DNA from: Lachnospiraceae bacterium
GTDB lineage: Bacteria > Bacillota > Clostridia > Lachnospirales > Lachnospiraceae
Assembly (NCBI GenBank): GCA_017440045.1
Contig: JAFSIA010000043.1
Span: 1 to 34,043, forward strand
Length of the DNA stretch: 34,043 bases
Direction: 5' to 3'
Part shown: positions 1 through 8,369 of the stretch, in pieces
Numbering within the stretch: the first letter of the stretch is position 1
How the letters are laid out: the number at the start of each line of letters is the position of its first letter
Notes under the pieces: generated by a model
The model's input: the letters and a program-made list of their open reading frames with translations, nothing else
Told to the model about the DNA's origin: nothing
Databases searched by the model: none
Translations under genes and position numbers: made by a program

Positions 1-191
1 AATTTTTATTCATGTGGAGAATATGTAGAGTTTCTTAGTGTTTTGTCTATAAACAGCAACGCCCCGACACGAGGTCGGGGCGAGGGCTTCCACTAAGCCA
101 TGGATGGCGCATGGAAGCCGGTTGCGTACGTTGTAAAAGCGTCATTCAAAACACTTAGAAAGTCTAATATTCGGAACGAAGAATAAAAATT
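1..191. repeat. 191-bp nested palindromic element (structured RNA or MITE-like)
   Basis: The two ends form a perfect 11-bp inverted repeat (1-11 with 181-191). Inside lie further matching arms: 19-24 with 167-172, 27-29 with 163-165, and 31-45 with 147-161 (14 of 15 paired). The core holds two local hairpins: a GC-rich one at 60-82 (9 bp, 5-nt loop) and one at 85-119 (7 bp, with an inner 4-bp stem at 97-108). The whole can fold into one long rod with a branched head. It lies just beyond the 3' end of the leftward ATPase gene. It may be a small non-coding RNA or a non-autonomous mobile repeat; no open reading frame is evident. The left limit coincides with the window edge, so it could extend further. 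Confidence 0.6.
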
Positions 192-270
192 AATATTTAC
201 GCACCTTTTCTTTATTACACACTTAAATCACAAATGTTTATGATGCTGCAATTTCCCCATAAACTGCGAT

Positions 271-2844
271 TTACTTGGAAATGATTTTTTTCAGCTGTAC
301 TATGATTGTCGGTAACAGTGCGAAGCCATATACCATAAGCAGGTCTGTCAAACCTATCTTTCCAATCATGAAGATGCTATGAAGTGCTGGCACAAACAAT
401 ATAATATGAAGAAGTGCAAAACCTACTGCAAATGCAAGCAGACTCATTTTGTTCTTTGTGAATCCTAACTTGTGAAGTGGCTGACTTCCTCTACAGTTGA
501 ACCCGTGAAGAAGTCTTGCAAGACATATTGTTGCAAAAGCAAGTGTTGATGCCATTGTATCTTTTTGCTGCAATCCTATCATATAAATGCACATTGTACT
601 TAGTGCTATGACAAAACCTTCGAAACCTATCTGTGCCAAAGCCTTTTTATTTAAGATTGAGTCGCCTGACTTTCTAGGTTTTTCTTTTAGTACATTGTCT
701 GAGTTTGCCTCCATACCTATAGCAATTGCTGGAAGTGAGTCGGTTATCAAATTCATAAACAATAAATGCACTGGGAAGAATGGTGTTGGCAACAGCAAAA
801 GTGATGTTATGAACACACATAATATTCCCGCAAAATTTCCTGACAACAAATAATTTATAGAATTCTTAATGTTTCTATATACGTTACGTCCTGTGATAAC
901 TGCCTTAACAATTGTAGAGAAGTTGTCATCTGTAAGTATCATACTTGCTGCATCCTTCGAAACCTCTGTTCCGGTAATTCCCATTGCCACGCCGATGTCA
1001 CTTTGCTTTAAGGCTGGCGCATCATTTACACCATCACCTGTCATAGCTACTACATCTCCTCTTCTTTGCCATGCTTTTACAATTCTAATCTTATGTTCTG
1101 GAGCTACTCTTGCATATACACTTATCTTTGTAAGCTTCTCATCAAGTTCCTCATCAGTCATACTATCTAACTCTTTACCATCTATAGAGTAGTCTCCATC
1201 CTCATAGATGCCAATCTGCTTAGCGATGCTTCTAGCTGTAACCACATGGTCACCTGTAATCATTACAGGCTTAATACCAGCTATCTTACACTTTTCTACA
1301 GCCTCTTTGGACTCTACTCTTGGCGGATCCATAAGTGAAACCAAGCCTACAAAAGTTAATTCATATTCATCTTCCAAAACAACAGTATCTTTTTTAAATC
1401 TTTTATATGCAAAACCTAATACTCTTAAGCCGTTATCTGCACATCTCTTGTTTTCATTCTGAATGGCGTTAATATGTTCCTCTGTCATTGGAACTTTTTC
1501 ACCATTTATCAAAATAGTTTCACACCTATCCAAAATCACATCTGGAGCACCCTTTGTATACAGGTGGTTAAGCGAAGATACGCTCATAAGCTTTCTGTCA
1601 GAATCAAACGGAAGCTCAAGCTGTCTTATGGCAGTATTTTTGAACTCTACATCATTTTCCGTGTACTTATTAACCAAATCAATAAGGGCTAGTTCTGTAG
1701 GATCACCAATTCTTTGCTCCTCTGTCACCACGGAATTGTTACATAAAAGGCAAGCCTTAAGAAGTACATTATGGTCATGATTCTTGCTGTTAAGTTCAGC
1801 TATATCCATAACTCTATCATAGAAATATATCTTCTGTGGTGTCATCTTATTCTGTGTAAGTGTACCCGTTTTGTCACTACATATAACAGAAACACAACCA
1901 AGACTTTCAACAGAATTTAACTCCTTTATAATGGCATTTTCCTTTACCATCTTCTGCGTGCTCATTGATAGTACAATAGTAACAATAGAACCAAGAGCTT
2001 CCGGAATAGCTGCAACAGCAAGAGCCACTGCAATCATAAGCGAATCAAGAATGGTTTCGTCAGCCAAGAAATAATTGAGACACAATACTACAATTGAAAT
2101 CACTAAGATAACAACAGAAAGCTTTGCACTCATTTCATCTAAGCTCTTCTGTAAAGGTGTCTTTCTCTCCTTTGTATCATTGAGCATTGTGGCAATCTTT
2201 CCTATCTCTGTATCCATACCTATATGTGTCACCACATATCTGCCTGTTCCATTTGTAACAAGGCTGCCTGAAAACACCATATTTTTTCTATCGCCAACAG
2301 TGACTTCATCCGATATAACATCAGTATTTTTATTTACACTTTCTACCTCACCTGTTAAGGCGCTTTCATTCACCTGCAAAGACGAATATGAAATAATTCT
2401 ACCGTCACCGCTTATAACATCACCAGCCTCAATCTGAACAATGTCACCTACTGTAAGCTCAGTTGAATCAATTTCCTGTAGCTGGCCATTACGAAGAACC
2501 TTTACCTTTGGAACCGAAAGCTTTTTAAGACTATCCAACGATTTTTGCGCTTTTAAAGTCTGAACTGTACCCAAGATTGCGTTTAATGTAATAACCACAA
2601 GAATAACTATTGTACTCTCGAACTGTTTGTTTAAACCTGAAATAACTGCTGCAATTATAAGAATAATAACAAGCAAATCCTTAAACTGCTTAAGAAACAC
2701 CATAAAAGGTGAATCCTTTTTCTTCTCAGCTAACACGTTGTCGCCGTAGGCTTCTCTATGCTTTTCTACCTGACTTGTAGTCAAACCATCAAGACTAGAG
2801 TCGCATTCTTTTAAAACCTCGGATACCTCTTTTTGATATACCAT
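271..2844 (-). CDS. P-type cation-transporting ATPase (likely Mn2+/Ca2+ exporter)
   Basis: An 857-residue P-type II ATPase that pumps divalent cations across the cytoplasmic membrane using ATP. Visible motifs are the actuator TGE (about 164-166), PEAL in TM4 (about 281), the phosphorylation motif DKTGTLT (Asp324), and TGDGVNDAP in the P domain. The N-terminal cation-ATPase domain and C-terminal membrane helices (MNLITDSLPA) are present, and length is normal. The start at 2844 is chosen over 2865 because AGGAGG lies 6 nt before it. The gene is preceded by a yybP-ykoY Mn2+ riboswitch and terminator, as for streptococcal and lactococcal Mn/Ca exporters (MgtA, YoaB), which favours Mn2+ export. 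The exact ion is inferred from the riboswitch, not from the protein. Confidence 0.93.
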   Translation of the reverse strand: MVYQKEVSEVLKECDSSLDGLTTSQVEKHREAYGDNVLAEKKKDSPFMVFLKQFKDLLVIILIIAAVISGLNKQFESTIVILVVITLNAILGTVQTLKAQKSLDSLKKLSVPKVKVLRNGQLQEIDSTELTVGDIVQIEAGDVISGDGRIISYSSLQVNESALTGEVESVNKNTDVISDEVTVGDRKNMVFSGSLVTNGTGRYVVTHIGMDTEIGKIATMLNDTKERKTPLQKSLDEMSAKLSVVILVISIVVLCLNYFLADETILDSLMIAVALAVAAIPEALGSIVTIVLSMSTQKMVKENAIIKELNSVESLGCVSVICSDKTGTLTQNKMTPQKIYFYDRVMDIAELNSKNHDHNVLLKACLLCNNSVVTEEQRIGDPTELALIDLVNKYTENDVEFKNTAIRQLELPFDSDRKLMSVSSLNHLYTKGAPDVILDRCETILINGEKVPMTEEHINAIQNENKRCADNGLRVLGFAYKRFKKDTVVLEDEYELTFVGLVSLMDPPRVESKEAVEKCKIAGIKPVMITGDHVVTARSIAKQIGIYEDGDYSIDGKELDSMTDEELDEKLTKISVYARVAPEHKIRIVKAWQRRGDVVAMTGDGVNDAPALKQSDIGVAMGITGTEVSKDAASMILTDDNFSTIVKAVITGRNVYRNIKNSINYLLSGNFAGILCVFITSLLLLPTPFFPVHLLFMNLITDSLPAIAIGMEANSDNVLKEKPRKSGDSILNKKALAQIGFEGFVIALSTMCIYMIGLQQKDTMASTLAFATICLARLLHGFNCRGSQPLHKLGFTKNKMSLLAFAVGFALLHIILFVPALHSIFMIGKIGLTDLLMVYGFALLPTIIVQLKKIISK

Positions 2845-2892
2845 ATAAATCCTCCTATTCCACATCTAATGGAGAACTATTTCTTTTACAAT

Positions 2893-2948
2893 AAAAAGAA
2901 GACAAGTTTCCCATTAAAGATGTTTAAATCTTTAATGAGTCTTGTCTT
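2893..2948 (-). terminator. riboswitch-controlled intrinsic terminator
   Basis: On the minus strand the arms 2941-2948 (AAGACAAG) and 2899-2906 (CTTGTCTT) pair, with a long inner stem (CATTAAAGAT with ATCTTTAATG) and a 6-nt loop, followed by CTTTTT. The inner 5' arm contains CTCATT, which is also the 3' strand of aptamer helix P1, so the terminator and the folded aptamer exclude each other. Confidence 0.85.
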
Positions 2949-3017
2949 AAAGATGCACCAGGATAATAATCCGAGATTGTTGGTAACATCACGCTTCTGC
3001 GAGACTACTCCCTCATT
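2934..3017 (-). promoter_or_regulatory. yybP-ykoY manganese riboswitch aptamer
   Basis: On the minus strand the leader contains GGGAGTAG near its 5' end (3005-3012), then ACCAACA, CCTGGTGCA and AGACAAGAC, in the order of the conserved yybP-ykoY Mn2+ aptamer. Helix P1 can form between AATGAG (3012-3017) and CTCATT (2934-2939). Since the CTCATT strand is also used by the terminator stem, Mn2+ binding should stabilise P1, block termination and switch the ATPase on. This is the known mode of the class. Identification is by recalled consensus, not a covariance search. Confidence 0.85.
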
Positions 3018-3034
3018 CATATTATGTTCTGCTC

Positions 3035-3063
3035 ATTATAAGCCTTTAATTTGCCTTTTTCAA
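3035..3063 (-). promoter_or_regulatory. promoter of the riboswitch-ATPase transcript
   Basis: Minus strand: -35 TTGAAA (3058-3063) and -10 TATAAT (3035-3040) with a 17-bp spacer. The -10 box lies about 17 nt upstream of the first bases of the aptamer. Confidence 0.8.
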
Positions 3064-3147
3064 GTTAAATCTATGTTAAATTTCAACCCAGCTCTGCCGT
3101 AGAAAATGAATTTAATTAAGCACATTTTATTTGCTTATACATATCAC

Positions 3148-3190
3148 TTGACATATCTGTGATTATACTGTATATATTAACATATACAGT
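3148..3190 (+). promoter_or_regulatory. promoter with overlapping palindromic operator of the ABC operon
   Basis: A -35 TTGACA (3148-3153) and a -10 TATATA (3171-3176) are 17 bp apart. A perfect inverted repeat, ACTGTATAT (3167-3175) and ATATACAGT (3182-3190) with a 6-bp centre, covers the -10 box. YtrA-type GntR repressors bind TGTA/TACA dyads, and such a regulator is the third gene of this operon, so autorepression through this site is the simplest reading. Confidence 0.75.
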
Positions 3191-3259
3191 TCAACAACAG
3201 TTGGATATAAACTTAATATACGTATCATAGATATTAATATTAAATAGGGGGATAGTTAT

Positions 3260-4117
3260 ATGATAAAGCTTGAAAATATTTCAAAACATTTTGATGAGTT
3301 CAATTTTACTCTGTCAAATATAAGTTTTTCCATTCCTAAGGGATATATATGCGGATTAATCGGCGAGAATGGCGCTGGCAAATCAACTCTCATTCATCTG
3401 ATGCTTGGTTTGTATCGACCTAGTAAAGGAGACATTTATATAAATGGTCATAATATATCTACAGATGAAATAAAAGCAAAAGATGACATTGGTTATGTAC
3501 TGTCAGAAGAGCTTTTTGACCCATATCTTACACTTCTTGCAAACGCTGACTCCTACGGAAAATATTACAGCCGATATAACCGTAAATCTTTCATCGAATA
3601 TTGTAATCGCTTTGAGCTTGATTGCAAGAAGAAATTAAAAACTTTATCCAAGGGACAAAAGTTAAAATTTCAGTTTGCTTTTGCGTTATCACATTCTCCT
3701 GGACTACTTTTACTAGATGAGCCAACTGCCAATTTTGACCCTAATTTCAGAAAAGAGTTTTTTAGTATATTAACTGATTTCATATCTGATGGCGAACACA
3801 GCGTGTTACTTGCCACCCATCTCACATCTGATTTGGAGATAATTGGCGACTATGTTACTTTTCTACACAAAGGAAAATTAGTATTCTCTACAGACAGAGA
3901 ATCCCTGTTGGAATCGTATCGTTTATTGCAGGGAGAGGCATATAAATTAAATGTAATAAACAAAGACAAGCTTATACATGCAGAAAAAAAAGACAATACT
4001 ATGACAGCACTTGTAACTCATCGTTGTTACGACACTTATGACAAAGAGCTGACTGTGTCAGTTCCAACCATAGAAGATATTATGTACCATTATGTAAAGG
4101 AGGATGCCTATGTATAA
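3260..4117 (+). CDS. ABC transporter ATP-binding protein (YtrB/BcrA-like)
   Basis: A 285-residue ATPase subunit that powers a membrane ABC exporter. Visible are Walker A GENGAGKST (about 36-44), the signature LSKGQ (about 129), Walker B LLLLDEPTANFDP and the switch histidine in ATHLTSD. The C-terminal 70 residues after the nucleotide-binding fold are not typed. A GGGGGA ribosome binding site precedes the start. Its stop overlaps the start of the following membrane-protein gene, implying translational coupling. In a GntR-controlled operon this arrangement resembles the Bacillus ytr locus, which responds to cell-wall antibiotics; the substrate here is unknown. Confidence 0.9.
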   Translation: MIKLENISKHFDEFNFTLSNISFSIPKGYICGLIGENGAGKSTLIHLMLGLYRPSKGDIYINGHNISTDEIKAKDDIGYVLSEELFDPYLTLLANADSYGKYYSRYNRKSFIEYCNRFELDCKKKLKTLSKGQKLKFQFAFALSHSPGLLLLDEPTANFDPNFRKEFFSILTDFISDGEHSVLLATHLTSDLEIIGDYVTFLHKGKLVFSTDRESLLESYRLLQGEAYKLNVINKDKLIHAEKKDNTMTALVTHRCYDTYDKELTVSVPTIEDIMYHYVKEDAYV

Positions 4118-4787
4118 ACTTATATTACAAGACTATAGAAGTCATTGGCGTAGCTCCCTTAGAAAATTGTACGATAACTCGACAATATGTTTTGTGTGGT
4201 TTTTCTATGCCATTATAGGTATTGACTCATATGAAAATAATAAGCTATCTTACGCATTTTTAGCTTTCCCTTGCCTCATCACATATATACTTGGGAGAAT
4301 GTATGGCGGTTATATGAATAAAACATTTTTCCTCTGTCCACTGGACGCAAATGCACGTCGCCAATATGCCATTCATAGCTTCAGATTACGAATTATCATT
4401 CCTTCTATACTTTTTCTTATAGGAAATATAATACTGCTATTTATGGATATATTTTCAATGGAAATTTTATTGATACGATTAATTGTATATGGATTTACCG
4501 CAGTATCCGTAAATATCTACTGTCAGCCAACTGCAACAGATAATATATACTCAACAAATCGTTATCCATTTGTTGGAAACTTTGAAACACTTAACACCTA
4601 CTCAAATGCGATAAATGTAATAAATATTATTATATTAATTCATATAGAGGAATACTCCATAGTCGAATTACATCCTCTAGAACTAGCCCTCATTGGAATA
4701 TTTATGACATTACAACTCGTTGCCACTATAAGCAAGGTTAAGCACTTCTATTGGCAATCTATAGTACTAATGGAATTTTATAAATAA
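4110..4787 (+). CDS. membrane protein, partner of the upstream ABC ATPase
   Basis: A 225-residue protein with several hydrophobic segments, probably the membrane subunit of the first ATPase in this operon. I recognise no named family from the sequence. The start at 4110 is preferred to the ATG at 4104 because GGAGG (4099-4103) directly abuts the latter and is suitably spaced for 4110. It overlaps the ATPase gene by 8 nt. It is shorter than usual ABC permeases but similar in size to small ABC-2 type subunits seen in ytr-like operons. Function is inferred from position only. Confidence 0.75.
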   Translation: MYKLILQDYRSHWRSSLRKLYDNSTICFVWFFYAIIGIDSYENNKLSYAFLAFPCLITYILGRMYGGYMNKTFFLCPLDANARRQYAIHSFRLRIIIPSILFLIGNIILLFMDIFSMEILLIRLIVYGFTAVSVNIYCQPTATDNIYSTNRYPFVGNFETLNTYSNAINVINIIILIHIEEYSIVELHPLELALIGIFMTLQLVATISKVKHFYWQSIVLMEFYK

Positions 4788-4836
4788 GCCTACATCCACT
4801 ATAACTCTGTTAAAAATAAAGAAATGGAGAAAGAAT

Positions 4837-5208
4837 ATGAATATTATTATTCGTCCTAACGGAACATTATCCATATACGAACAAATTACTAATCAAATGA
4901 AAAATGCTATCATTATGGGCGAATTGGCAGCCGGGGAGGCTCTTCCATCAATTCGCGCTCTGGCCGCCAGCCTTGGCGTCAGTGTCATTACCACAAAAAA
5001 AGCTTATGAAATCTTAGAGAATGAAAAACTTATACGCTCAGTACCTGGTAAAGGGTTTTATGTCAGTGAATATAATTCTGATTACTTGAAAGAAAAACAT
5101 TACATAGAACTGGAAAAAAGAATGGCTGAGCTCTTAGAGGATTGCACCAAGGCAGGGATGAAAAAAGAAGAAATCATCGATATGGTTGATGCCCTTATGA
5201 ACGATTAG
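4837..5208 (+). CDS. GntR-family transcriptional regulator, YtrA type
   Basis: A 123-residue regulator with an N-terminal winged helix (about 10-75: IYEQITNQMKNAI, then PSIRALAASLGVSVITTKKAY and GKGFYV) and only a short C-terminal helical tail. That size and layout fit the YtrA subfamily, which lacks a large effector domain. It sits between two ATPase/membrane-protein pairs and very likely represses the operon through the palindrome at 3167-3190. GGAG precedes the start. Confidence 0.9.
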   Translation: MNIIIRPNGTLSIYEQITNQMKNAIIMGELAAGEALPSIRALAASLGVSVITTKKAYEILENEKLIRSVPGKGFYVSEYNSDYLKEKHYIELEKRMAELLEDCTKAGMKKEEIIDMVDALMND

Positions 5209-5223
5209 AAAGGTGGAATTAAT

Positions 5224-5868
5224 ATGCTTGAATTTAGAAACGTAACTGGAAACAGTAAGAAGTTTAACCTTGAAAACATATCTTTTACCGCTCCAACAGG
5301 TTTTATAACTGGTATGACTGGTGTAAATGGAGCAGGAAAAACAACTCTTTTTCACTATATTATAGACCAGACGCAGCTCTACGATGGAGAAATCCTGTAT
5401 AATGGTCGCAACATTCGTGACAACTTTGCAAATTTCAAAAATCAAATGGCGTTTATATCTGATGAAAAACGTTTCTTTCAGGATTACTCTATTGCCGACA
5501 ACATTAAACTGCTGTCTGGATTTTTTGCAAGTTGGAATAATAAATTATTTAATGAAAAACTAACATCATGTAATATTCCATTAGGCAGAAAAATTTCCGC
5601 ACTATCACGAGGAGAATATTTAAAATTCCAGTTGGCTTTCTCATTAGCTCACAATGCTACACTATATCTTTTAGATGAGGCAACAGCTGGTATGGACCCA
5701 ATATTCAGAAAGGATTTTTTTAATATACTACATGAGCTTATCGCCAACGAAAACATAACTATTCTTATGACAACTCACATTGAAGAGGAAATAACTATTC
5801 ATATGGATTACAAGGGCGTCCTAAAAGACGGCAAGCTTTTATCTTTTGACGAAGTGGAGGTAGCATAG
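5224..5868 (+). CDS. ABC transporter ATP-binding protein, second copy
   Basis: A 214-residue ATPase with Walker A GVNGAGKTT, signature LSRGE, Walker B LYLLDEATAGMDP (Ala in place of the usual Pro) and switch histidine in MTTHIEEE. It resembles the first ATPase (shared LKFQ...FSLAH region after the signature) but lacks that protein's C-terminal extension, suggesting duplication and divergence. It begins 15 nt after the GntR stop with AAAGGTGG as ribosome binding site, and the next gene starts 3 nt after its stop. The substrate is unknown. Confidence 0.9.
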   Translation: MLEFRNVTGNSKKFNLENISFTAPTGFITGMTGVNGAGKTTLFHYIIDQTQLYDGEILYNGRNIRDNFANFKNQMAFISDEKRFFQDYSIADNIKLLSGFFASWNNKLFNEKLTSCNIPLGRKISALSRGEYLKFQLAFSLAHNATLYLLDEATAGMDPIFRKDFFNILHELIANENITILMTTHIEEEITIHMDYKGVLKDGKLLSFDEVEVA

Positions 5869-5871
5869 ATT

Positions 5872-6354
5872 ATGGATAAACTTAAAAAATTTGACGCAGA
5901 ATTTAAAAAGTTAAATTCATATAATATATTACTATTTAATGTTATTAAGTACCTCACAACTTTTTTCGTAATAGGAACCATGATTGTGTTTCCATTAATT
6001 GGAGATGACTTCCTTTTTAATTTTTATGTATTATTTTTCCTAATATATGCTCTTAATATACCTATGAGTCCCTATTTATACATAAAGCAAAACAAAAGTC
6101 GAATCTCCATCTACAAGCTTATGAGGGATACTCCAATACGCAGAGAAGACTTTGTTCGGTCTAGGCTTAGACATTTTGCAAATTATGCTTCTAAATTAGC
6201 TTCTGCGTGCATTGTAGTACGTATAATTTCCATCTTTACATTGGAGGATCCTTCTCTTTTACGAATACTTATATCGCTAGCATTTATTGCCATAATTTTT
6301 ATAATTTTAACATTAATAGCAATTTTTGATATATATATTGCCTCTCGTTATTAA
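5872..6354 (+). CDS. small membrane protein, partner of the second ABC ATPase
   Basis: A 160-residue protein with about four membrane segments (around 22-45, 48-70, 107-120 and 128-158) and a basic cytoplasmic loop. It follows the second ATPase by 3 nt and is the last gene before a hairpin at 6380-6403, so it probably forms the membrane part of that transporter. It is shorter than the 225-residue partner of the first ATPase. I saw no frameshift, but a reduced subunit is possible. No family is recognised. Confidence 0.7.
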   Translation: MDKLKKFDAEFKKLNSYNILLFNVIKYLTTFFVIGTMIVFPLIGDDFLFNFYVLFFLIYALNIPMSPYLYIKQNKSRISIYKLMRDTPIRREDFVRSRLRHFANYASKLASACIVVRIISIFTLEDPSLLRILISLAFIAIIFIILTLIAIFDIYIASRY

Positions 6355-6379
6355 GACTTTTCATCACTTAAAAAGAATA

Positions 6380-6403
6380 AAAGGCGTCCCCCTAGACGCC
6401 TTT
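6380..6403. terminator. hairpin terminator between ABC operon and degV cluster
   Basis: A perfect 9-bp stem, AAAGGCGTC (6380-6388) with GACGCCTTT (6395-6403), and a 6-nt loop. The U-tract is weak on the plus strand but better on the minus strand (TATTCTTTTT), so it may serve both converging operons. The remaining gap to 6583 holds AT-rich sequence with only a small AGTTAG/CTAAC stem near 6500-6515. Confidence 0.65.
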
Positions 6404-6583
6404 CACCCTTACAAAACACCAAAATGCTTTACGCTCATACATATCCCGCTCATATGTACTTGCAATTTAAATTTAGGATTCATATGATTTATTCGCAGTT
6501 AGTCACAACTAACCATAAGTAATATACCATATGCCTTTTTTAGTGTCAACATTTTTTTATAAATTTATATTTCCAATAATTTA

Positions 6584-7453
6584 CTAGCTTTTTTTAGTAT
6601 TTCCGCAGTAGCACAGAGCTATAGCGCCCGGACCTGTGTGCGCTCCAATTACAGGGCCAATGTCACTGATAACAATTTTTACATCGCCATATTCTTCTCT
6701 TATAAGCTCTACCAATGAATTAACATCCTCCTCACAATCACTATGAGATATGAAGATATAATTCATCTCATCAAGGCATATGTTTTCCTTCATTCTTTCA
6801 AATAATGTGGTTATGGAATTCTTACGGCCTCTTACCTTTGTAACATTGATAAGTTTTCCTTCAATATTCACTATAATAATTGGTTTAAACTTAAGAACTG
6901 AACCAACAATAGCTGTTGGAGCATTGATTCTGCCACCTCTCATAAGGAAGAATAAGTCATCAACTGTAACCTGATGGTTAATGTAATCCATCTTTCCCTT
7001 AACCTTTTCTAATACTTCCTCAATGGAAACTCCCTTATCTCTAAGCTCTGATGCATAGTACACAAGCATACCCTGACCTACAGATGCACATAGCGTATCG
7101 AGATAACAAATCTTTCTATCAGGAAACTCGCTCTTTAACTCTTCGAGAACCATAGCGCCATTATTATATGTTACTGAAAGTCCTGATGAAAAACCTAAAT
7201 ACAGGATATCTTTCCCCTCTTCGAGTACAGCCCTCATATGGTCTTCAAAGAAACCTAATGTTACTGCATTTGTCTTTGCATTTGCGCCATTTCTAAGCTT
7301 GTCATAAAACTCTTTAATATCTATGTCTCTGTTTAAGACAGGCGGATTGTCATCTATGTTTACCTCCAGCTGCATTACATGCAAATTTAACTGTTCAATC
7401 ATATCCTTTGGTAAATCGCATGACGAATCTGTAAAAATTTCAAATGACTTCAT
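6584..7453 (-). CDS. DegV family fatty-acid-binding protein (FakB-like), copy 1
   Basis: A 289-residue DegV protein. The family binds a single fatty acid in a deep pocket, and FakB members hand it to the kinase FakA for entry into phospholipid synthesis. The N-terminal FTDSSCDLP motif, the central SSGLSVTYN segment and the C-terminal GPVIGAHTGPGA motif are all present, and length is normal. It is the last gene of a leftward cluster (zinc-ribbon protein, PlsC-like, DegV, DegV) and follows the other DegV gene by 11 nt. No fakA is in the window. Which fatty acid it binds cannot be told. Confidence 0.92.
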   Translation of the reverse strand: MKSFEIFTDSSCDLPKDMIEQLNLHVMQLEVNIDDNPPVLNRDIDIKEFYDKLRNGANAKTNAVTLGFFEDHMRAVLEEGKDILYLGFSSGLSVTYNNGAMVLEELKSEFPDRKICYLDTLCASVGQGMLVYYASELRDKGVSIEEVLEKVKGKMDYINHQVTVDDLFFLMRGGRINAPTAIVGSVLKFKPIIIVNIEGKLINVTKVRGRKNSITTLFERMKENICLDEMNYIFISHSDCEEDVNSLVELIREEYGDVKIVISDIGPVIGAHTGPGAIALCYCGNTKKS

Positions 7454-7464
7454 AACTCTTCTCC

Positions 7465-8352
7465 TTATCCTTTTGCCTTTCTTCTTGGTTTAACTGAACA
7501 TCCTATACCTAAGGCGCCTTCGCCTGTGTGGCATGAAATACCCAATGTCAAATTATCACACATAACCTCCATACCTGGAAAGAAGGTTTTTATTTCATTT
7601 ATCCACTCTTCAGTAGTCGTGCCATCAGCACTAGATGCAGCCAAAAGGAATATTTCCCCATTTTCATAATATTCCTTATAAGTAACTTCCATGTCACGTT
7701 TCATAGCCTCAAGCATCTCTTGCTTCGCCTTTTTCATACCTCTACATTTTCTGTAGGTATCAAGAACACCCACTCCAAGTCTTAAAACCGGCTTGATATT
7801 AAGAAGCGTTCCAATGGCTGCTGTTGCCGGAGATACTCGACCACCTCTCTTTAAATATTCCAAGGTTTCAACAGCTATATAAATAGACATTTTGTCACTA
7901 TATTCCTCAATGGTTTCTTTTATTTCCTCTGCACTATAGCCTTCATTCCTAAGCTCTACTGCATCCATAATAGCTCTTCTAAGCGGCGTTGCAACTCTTC
8001 CGGCATCTGCTACCAGAACTCTGCCTGCAAACTCATCATCTTCTGATAACATCTTCGCAGTATTATAAGAACCGCTCAGTCCGCTGCTCATAGGTATGTA
8101 TACTATTTTTTCATATTCCTTTAAGGCTTCTCTCCACAAATCCATAACAGATTCCGGTGATGGTTGAGATGTACTTACCTTCTCTCCCTCTTTTAGCCTA
8201 GTAAAGAATTCATCTCTTGTTATAGAAACTCCTTCAAAATAGCAAGTCTCGCCAAAATAAAACGGCATAGGAAGTACTGTAACTCCCATAGACACAGCTT
8301 CCATAGGCATAATGCCACTTTGGCTGTCTGTTGCTATACCAACTAACTTCAT
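7465..8352 (-). CDS. DegV family fatty-acid-binding protein (FakB-like), copy 2
   Basis: A 295-residue DegV paralogue with ATDSQSGI at the N-terminus, the SSGLSGSYNTA segment, KRGGRVSPATAAIG and the C-terminal ISCHTGEGALGIG motif. It is clearly diverged from the downstream copy, as expected if the two prefer different acyl chains (known for FakB1/FakB2; inference here). It ends in a basic tail (KPRRKAKG). GAGGAAT precedes the start. It lies 17 nt after the acyltransferase gene, consistent with one transcript for fatty-acid uptake and phosphatidic-acid synthesis. Confidence 0.92.
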   Translation of the reverse strand: MKLVGIATDSQSGIMPMEAVSMGVTVLPMPFYFGETCYFEGVSITRDEFFTRLKEGEKVSTSQPSPESVMDLWREALKEYEKIVYIPMSSGLSGSYNTAKMLSEDDEFAGRVLVADAGRVATPLRRAIMDAVELRNEGYSAEEIKETIEEYSDKMSIYIAVETLEYLKRGGRVSPATAAIGTLLNIKPVLRLGVGVLDTYRKCRGMKKAKQEMLEAMKRDMEVTYKEYYENGEIFLLAASSADGTTTEEWINEIKTFFPGMEVMCDNLTLGISCHTGEGALGIGCSVKPRRKAKG

Positions 8353-8369
8353 AATCTATTCCTCTATCT

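Noticed and set aside
2833-3102. An 89-codon plus-strand frame near the ATPase start
   Set aside because: It is antisense to the Mn2+ riboswitch and has no ribosome binding site.
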